Source of the DNA: a virus
Strand: one strand, 5' to 3'
Length of the DNA stretch: 26,577 bases
Virus record (IMG/VR): IMGVR_UViG_3300028920_000240
Span: 1-26,577 of that record
This document shows, one piece after another, positions 23,602-26,577 of this stretch. Under the pieces are notes generated by a model. It was not told the origin of the DNA and ran no database searches. It was given only the letters and a program-made list of their open reading frames with translations. Each line of letters starts with the position of its first letter. Positions within the stretch are counted from its first letter, which is position 1. The position numbers and the translations under genes were made by a program.

Positions 23602-24468
23602 TCAGTCCACGAAAACGGTCTTCTCTGTCACCCACTCGTTGTCTTCCACCTTGATCGCTGCGTCTTTTGCTGGCACACCCATGAGTTTTAACGACTCCAG
23701 CTTCACGCCGCCCCACGTCTTGTCGTAGGCGTCCTTGCTACTCGTAATCACTTGTTTCCCGGTCCAACGCCACTCAACGGGATACCTACTGTCGTCCGGC
23801 CCGAACTCAATTGGGGCTCTCAAGGTCCGTAGCAGCGCCATGCGACCCACATGGTCGGGCATTTTATCCAGATCCGGTCGTTCTTTGCATAGCTCCTTCC
23901 ACATCGAAGGATCTTCTTTCCGTAGATGCAGCAGGAACTTGGGCATTTCCTCTTTTTGGTAGCTCTTGATCTCCCCGCCAATCATGGCGTGCGGGCGAAA
24001 GACAATAATACTCTTAACCGTGGCCACGCTCCATGAAGACTTGGGCAAAAACGGGTTCTCTGACAAAAATGCGCCACCAGGAGCCAGCCACGGAAGCGTT
24101 TCATTCATGGCGGCATGGGGATACGGCAGATACACATAGTCACCCACGAAAGCCATCTTCTTGCCCGGATAGCCCAAGCTTGGCACACCCTCATATCGCT
24201 CTTTACGCTCCCGGACCCATGCCCCGCACTTCCCCGCTCGCTTTGTGAACCCTTCTTCAATGGACATTTTGCCGTATGGGCAGCGATGACGGCTCAATAT
24301 CCCAACCCACGTACATTCACCCCTGTCCCTGATGGGGCACTTCGCCAAGCTGCAACGGATAACCGTGCATTGCGCCCTTTCGTTGGCTTTTGCCTTGAAA
24401 ACCGACGGCACTCGCGGGTCGTAGATGTTGCAATGGACAACCTGATATTCGTCTGTTTTCTCTTTCAT
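23602..24468 (-). CDS. Cysteine-rich protein of unknown function (288 aa)
   Basis: Start ATG 24468 follows GGGGAGGAGAC; an upstream in-frame GTG gives a poorer site. The N-terminal 85 residues hold seven cysteines (C13, C34, C39, C44, C52, C63, C81), suggesting metal binding. The rest is mixed alpha/beta with FRPHAMIGGEIKSY and MPKFLLHLRKED segments. It ends in TGATAA. First gene downstream of the divergent minus promoter, so probably an early or accessory function. No family is recognised. Confidence 0.65.
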   Translation of the reverse strand: MKEKTDEYQVVHCNIYDPRVPSVFKAKANERAQCTVIRCSLAKCPIRDRGECTWVGILSRHRCPYGKMSIEEGFTKRAGKCGAWVRERKERYEGVPSLGYPGKKMAFVGDYVYLPYPHAAMNETLPWLAPGGAFLSENPFLPKSSWSVATVKSIIVFRPHAMIGGEIKSYQKEEMPKFLLHLRKEDPSMWKELCKERPDLDKMPDHVGRMALLRTLRAPIEFGPDDSRYPVEWRWTGKQVITSSKDAYDKTWGGVKLESLKLMGVPAKDAAIKVEDNEWVTEKTVFVD

Positions 24469-24482
24469 GTCTCCTCCCCATC

Positions 24483-24502
24483 CATCCTGTGGAATGTACA
24501 CT
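24483..24502 (-). promoter_or_regulatory. Upstream repeat motif, copy B
   Basis: AGTGTACATTCCACAGGATG on the minus strand repeats the core TTCCACAGGATG and GTGTA of copy A. It lies in the short leader between the promoter at 24533-24560 and the 288-aa gene. An AT-rich TATAAT lies two bases upstream but has no matching -35. Confidence 0.45.
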
Positions 24503-24532
24503 CATTATACCAACAAGCAGCAACATACCTTA

Positions 24533-24560
24533 TGTATACAACAACCACCCGCCTTGTCAA
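24533..24560 (-). promoter_or_regulatory. Minus-strand sigma70-like promoter for the accessory module
   Basis: TTGACA (24560-24555) is separated by 16 bases from TATACA (24538-24533). Transcription would begin near 24526 and run through the cysteine-rich, membrane, recombinase and small genes toward 21585. Together with the plus promoter at 25165 it makes a divergent pair around a 600-bp repeat-rich region. Confidence 0.6.
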
Positions 24561-24730
24561 GCCCAAAGATAAAAAAATGCGCGGGCGAGGGGAGGTATAG
24601 GGTCATATAGAGGGGCGGGGCGGGCGGACCGGCATCCCCCCCCTACCCGTTACGCTTGCGCACACACTCGCTTTTCGCGCGCGTTGCGGCGGCCCACCCT
24701 GCGTGCGTGCGTACGTGCCGGCCGTGCTCG

Positions 24731-24763
24731 AATCGCCAGTGTCCCAGCACAATCGCCAGCGTC
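24731..24763. repeat. Two 13-bp direct repeats at 20-bp spacing
   Basis: AATCGCCAGTGTC (24731-24743) and AATCGCCAGCGTC (24751-24763) differ by one base and begin exactly 20 bases apart, about two helical turns, so a protein could bind both on one face. No third copy is seen. Confidence 0.6.
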
Positions 24764-24782
24764 TACGTGGGGCTCAGGCCGG

Positions 24783-24820
24783 ACAGTACCGTACGGCATA
24801 GCATATGGGTGGGGTACTGT
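24783..24820. repeat. 8-bp inverted repeat around a palindrome
   Basis: ACAGTACC (24783-24790) and GGTACTGT (24813-24820) are exact inverted arms with a 22-base spacer. The overlapping CCGTACGG (24789-24796) is itself a perfect palindrome. The related direct pair GTACCGTACGGC (24786) and GTACTGTATGGC (24814) starts 28 bases apart. Candidate operator or recombination site. Confidence 0.55.
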
Positions 24821-24922
24821 ATGGCCGTGCGTTCCCCGTAGCAACCCATCCTGGTCTCGACTCGCATGACGCGTGCATATCGGGCGCGGTCGCTGCGCCG
24901 AGGCGGCACCCATCATCCTCTC

Positions 24923-24943
24923 ACTTAGTCCAGTGGACTAAGT
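24923..24943. promoter_or_regulatory. Perfect palindrome, candidate operator
   Basis: CTTAGTCCAGTGGACTAAG (24924-24942) is perfect around a central G, and the next outer pair also matches. TGGACTAAGTCCA (24934-24946) overlaps its right arm, giving a third AGTCCA half-site. Such overlapping half-sites are common at repressor operators. No CI-like repressor gene is seen in the window. Confidence 0.6.
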
Positions 24944-24947
24944 CCAT

Positions 24948-24979
24948 ATGGTTAACTGGATTGATGGTTAACTGGATTG
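24948..24979. repeat. Two perfect tandem 16-bp repeats
   Basis: ATGGTTAACTGGATTG occurs at 24948-24963 and again at 24964-24979 with no gap and no mismatch. Each contains the palindrome GTTAAC. They begin five bases after the 24923-24943 palindrome. The arrangement resembles a small iteron array or a tandem operator. Confidence 0.75.
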
Positions 24980-25164
24980 TTGGCTGCGCGATCGACATGC
25001 AGACTGAGGATGTGATTGGATCTGGGACTGGGAATGGGTACCTATCAATGTCTTATCTCTGTAATCTAATCTCATGAGCGCGTACGCGCGCGCGCGAGGG
25101 CGGCCGGTTATTTGGTGGTGTGGTTTCGCCCCGGAATCTTTTTTGCTTTTTTGCATTTTCCCTC

Positions 25165-25193
25165 TTGACAGCGTGCGGTTCGGACGTTATAGT
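25165..25193 (+). promoter_or_regulatory. Plus-strand sigma70-like promoter for the early module
   Basis: TTGACA (25165-25170), a 17-base spacer and TATAGT (25188-25193) make the best promoter in the window, preceded by an AT-rich tract that could be an UP element. Transcription would start near 25200, exactly at the first arm of the structured leader. Confidence 0.8.
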
Positions 25194-25198
25194 ATGCA

Positions 25199-25303
25199 GT
25201 GACAATGAGAGCACCGCACGACAACAACGATCAACACGCACCCCAAGGGCACGGAGTCTCGCCGATAGGTGTTTCTCATTGTCACGTGCCTGCGGGGTGC
25301 TCT
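25199..25303 (+). promoter_or_regulatory. Structured 5' leader with two competing helices
   Basis: Arm A GTGACAATGAG (25199-25209) pairs perfectly with A' CTCATTGTCAC (25275-25285). Arm B AGAGCACC (25208-25215) pairs with B' GGTGCTCT (25296-25303), with GCACG/CGTGC extending it. The order A-B-A'-B' means the helices either exclude each other or form a pseudoknot, and B' ends a few bases before AGGAG and the ATG at 25321. A further GGGCACG/CGTGCCT pairing is possible. A 34-codon ORF from ATG 25205 with no ribosome site ends over AGGAG. This looks like a regulatory leader; its ligand is unknown. Confidence 0.55.
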
Positions 25304-25320
25304 TATTAGGAGAAGGGCAA

Positions 25321-25512
25321 ATGACACAGCACGAAATTGACTACTTGGAAGCACGCGGATTTGACGAACATGGGCGCTGCGATAGTTGCGAGGCACTATC
25401 CATTAACGGGATACGCTGCCATGAGACCGGCTGCCCAAATGCGCGCCACGAATGCGCGGGGTGTAACGCTCTTATCCCCGTACGTGAGAAGTACTGCCCG
25501 GAATGCCGGTAA
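25321..25512 (+). CDS. Double zinc-ribbon protein (63 aa)
   Basis: ATG at 25321 has AGGAGAAGGGCAA upstream. C20/C23 with C33/C38 and C45/C48 with C59/C62 form two four-cysteine knuckles (CDSC, CAGC, CPEC), so the protein should bind two zinc ions. The first ten residues form a short helix (HEIDYLEARG). Zinc-ribbons bind nucleic acids or proteins. As the first gene after an early promoter it may be a regulator or host-takeover factor. No specific family is recognised. Confidence 0.75.
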   Translation: MTQHEIDYLEARGFDEHGRCDSCEALSINGIRCHETGCPNARHECAGCNALIPVREKYCPECR

Positions 25513-25552
25513 AACAGACTAACCAACACAACAGCAGCAGGAGAAACGTACA

Positions 25553-26074
25553 ATGCAGACAGGATATTTCTCGAATTGCCTCACCATGGAAAGCGTCAAA
25601 GCCCGGTATCGGGACTTGGCAAAGCAGCATCATCCCGACTTGGGCGGCGATACGGCCGTCATGCAGGCCGTTAACGCGGCCTATCATGCGGCACTCGCAG
25701 CCAAGGACGGGCAAGTCACGCATGACGCGCAAGGTAAGGCTCATACTTACCACTACAATGCAGAGCGCGAAAGCGAAATTATGGCGCGGCTGTATGACAT
25801 TCTGCGAGCCGTGCCGGCCGGGGTAAGTGTTTCCCTCATAGGCTATTGGCTATGGGTAACGGGCACGGAGAAAGGCGATAAGGCAACGCAAGCCAAGCTG
25901 AAAGCGCTTGGGTGTCGGTGGCACAGCAAGCGGGTGTGCTGGTACTGGCGGCCCGAGACCATGCGGCACTATGGCAAGCACAGTCACGGCAGTCTCGACT
26001 ACTTGGCAATGCGGTATGGTTGCCGGGTGTATGAGGGGCGGGTGGCGGATGATACGGCCCTGGCGGTAGCCTAA
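25553..26074 (+). CDS. J-domain (DnaJ-like) protein with C-terminal accessory domain (173 aa)
   Basis: Residues 1-48 fit a compact J-domain: helix II KARYRDLAKQ, the invariant H27-P28-D29, then LGGDTAVMQAVNAAYHAAL. HPD stimulates Hsp70 ATP hydrolysis. The rest lacks the Gly/Phe and zinc regions of DnaJ. Residues 95-160 hold a small domain with WLWVTG, LKALGCRWHSKRVCWYWRP and YLAMRYG, known to me from plasmid and phage J-domain proteins. AGGAGAAACGTACA precedes the ATG. It would recruit host Hsp70, for replication-complex remodelling or virion folding. Confidence 0.8.
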   Translation: MQTGYFSNCLTMESVKARYRDLAKQHHPDLGGDTAVMQAVNAAYHAALAAKDGQVTHDAQGKAHTYHYNAERESEIMARLYDILRAVPAGVSVSLIGYWLWVTGTEKGDKATQAKLKALGCRWHSKRVCWYWRPETMRHYGKHSHGSLDYLAMRYGCRVYEGRVADDTALAVA

Positions 26075-26083
26075 TCGCAGAGC

Positions 26084-26136
26084 ATTGCCCGGTTGCGAGC
26101 CGGGCAATAATGCGGCAAGCCGGTTGCAAGCCCGGC
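26084..26136 (+). other. Two tandem intergenic hairpins of shared sequence
   Basis: ATTGCCCGG (26084-26092) pairs with CCGGGCAAT (26100-26108) across a 7-base loop. GCCGG (26119-26123) pairs with CCGGC (26132-26136) across an 8-base loop. Both share CCGGTTGC[G/A]AGCC. There is no T-tract, so simple termination is unlikely. They lie between the J-domain gene and a small gene and could tune mRNA stability or bind a protein. Confidence 0.6.
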
Positions 26137-26149
26137 GGAAGGGGGAAGC

Positions 26150-26326
26150 ATGAAAGCGCGGCATCAACTCGCAACGCTGGCCTTTTTTGCAAAGAATCAG
26201 GGCTGGCACTCTATCGACGCGCATGATCAAAACACAAGGCGGGCGGTCGAGCAGCTTGTGCGGGCGGGCTACTTGCAGGGGAACGCCTACGGGCAATATC
26301 GGCACACGGGGAAAGTGTTTGCGTAA
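26150..26326 (+). CDS. Small winged-helix-like protein (58 aa)
   Basis: ATG at 26150 has GGGGGAAGC immediately upstream. The pattern LATLAFFAKNQGWHSI, then TRRAVEQLVRAGYL as a recognition helix and a short NAYGQYRHTGK hairpin resembles a winged helix-turn-helix. That would suit a small regulator or DNA-binding protein. The assignment is inference; no family was matched. Confidence 0.6.
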   Translation: MKARHQLATLAFFAKNQGWHSIDAHDQNTRRAVEQLVRAGYLQGNAYGQYRHTGKVFA

Positions 26327-26338
26327 GCGAAGGGGGGA

Positions 26339-26452
26339 ATGATGAAACGGCACGCAATCGCAGAGATGATTCGATCGGCGCTGTGGGCGATCCTTGCCGG
26401 CAACGTTGAGCGGGCACGGGTATGTCTGGATCTGGCGCGCATGGCGCTGTAA
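26339..26452 (+). CDS. Very small helical protein (37 aa)
   Basis: AGGGGGGA precedes two consecutive ATG codons (26339 and 26342); the second has the better spacing. The product is one or two helices (MIRSALWAILAGNVERARVC) and may be amphipathic. It lies 12 bases after the previous stop and 12 before the next start. A short upstream-type gene is plausible but unproven. Confidence 0.4.
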   Translation: MMKRHAIAEMIRSALWAILAGNVERARVCLDLARMAL

Positions 26453-26464
26453 GGGGGAAAGGCA

Positions 26465-26577
26465 ATGCACAAGAAACTGTACTACCACAAGACTGACCAC
26501 GGGGCGGAATATCTCACGGACCGTTGGACACGCAATCCAGACGGGAGTAAAGAAGGCACGTTTCGGAATGCCCGGAT
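26465..26577 (+). CDS. Protein of unknown function, truncated at window edge
   Basis: ATG at 26465 is preceded by AGGGGGAAAGGCA. The 37 visible residues begin MHKKLYYHKTDHGAEYLTDR and stay open to the window end. The N-terminus is basic with His and Tyr. The family cannot be judged from this fragment. The same purine-rich ribosome site recurs before the preceding small genes, supporting one operon. Confidence 0.5.
   Translation, partial: MHKKLYYHKTDHGAEYLTDRWTRNPDGSKEGTFRNAR

Larger units (their letters stand above)
24561..25164. other. Gene-poor divergent control region, candidate origin/operator cluster
   Basis: About 600 bases between outward promoters contain no ORF with convincing ribosome site and codon pattern; several short open frames exist on both strands but look fortuitous. 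The left half is strongly GC-rich with tandem TGCG (24700-24718). It holds direct repeats, an inverted repeat, a palindrome and tandem 16-mers listed separately, and an alternating purine-pyrimidine run at 25078-25096. An AT-rich tract precedes the plus promoter. This organisation suits replication or regulatory DNA. There is no direct proof. Confidence 0.6.

Noticed and set aside
22585-23691. Plus-strand 368-aa Pro/Ser-rich open frame
   Set aside because: It is opposite the recombinase and membrane-protein genes; low-complexity composition reflects antisense of G-rich coding DNA, with no ribosome site.
24504-24509. TATAAT on the minus strand as main -10 box
   Set aside because: No -35-like hexamer 16-18 bases upstream; the TTGACA-16-TATACA promoter nearby fits better.
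24650-25077. Short open frames of 62-90 aa in the control region
   Set aside because: Arg/Pro-rich, no ribosome sites, and they cross the repeats on both strands.

Overview
The window reads as part of the genome of a tailed double-stranded DNA bacteriophage, either a virion genome or an integrated prophage. From right to left on the minus strand it carries terminase small and large subunits, portal, scaffold, a Mu gpT-like major capsid protein and head-completion genes. No tape measure, sheath or tail-tube gene is visible. The portal is large (707 aa), followed by an adaptor-like protein, a stabilisation/nozzle-like protein and a very large putative internal virion protein, which together favour a short-tailed (podovirus-type) particle. 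The host cannot be named from the sequence. Canonical Shine-Dalgarno sites, sigma70-like promoters and Sec-type signal peptides fit a bacterial, probably Gram-negative-type host.

Layout: (1) 1-16365 minus, the structural operon: portal, scaffold, three small head genes including the capsid, a membrane-anchored repeat protein, a secreted protein, adaptor, stabilisation-like protein, several unrecognised virion or secreted proteins, the 1249-aa protein and a truncated secreted protein at the left edge. (2) 16389-16421, a bidirectional hairpin terminator just upstream of the portal gene. (3) 16446-21124 minus, the packaging operon: TerS, TerL, a small gene, a protein made of three tandem GroES-like domains, a small gene, a GT-A-type glycosyltransferase and a 54-aa gene, mostly joined by start/stop overlaps. 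(4) 21270-21423, a minus-strand tRNA(CAU) with its own promoter and a near-perfect dyad that could be an operator. (5) 21585-24560 minus, an accessory module: a promoter, a cysteine-rich protein, a membrane protein, a short serine recombinase and three small overlapping genes. (6) 24561-25164, about 600 bp without a convincing gene but with palindromes, tandem repeats and other repeats: the divergent control region and a candidate origin or operator cluster. (7) 25165-26577 plus, an early-type module: a strong promoter, a structured 5' leader, a double zinc-ribbon protein, a J-domain protein, paired hairpins and three very small genes, the last cut by the window edge.

How the genes may work together: outward promoters at 24560 (minus) and 25165 (plus) would drive accessory/early genes in both directions, while a separate promoter/operator at about 21400 would drive tRNA and packaging genes. 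The phage appears to carry co-chaperones for both host chaperone machines: a J-domain protein for Hsp70 and a three-domain GroES-like protein for GroEL, the latter inside the packaging operon. The most unusual observations are the triple-GroES protein, the A-B-A'-B' leader at 25199-25303, the repeat cluster at 24731-24979, the strictly alternating 87-bp repeats in the membrane-anchored fibre-like protein, and the secreted or membrane-anchored proteins embedded in the virion operon. All functions were read from the sequence by eye; no database search was run.
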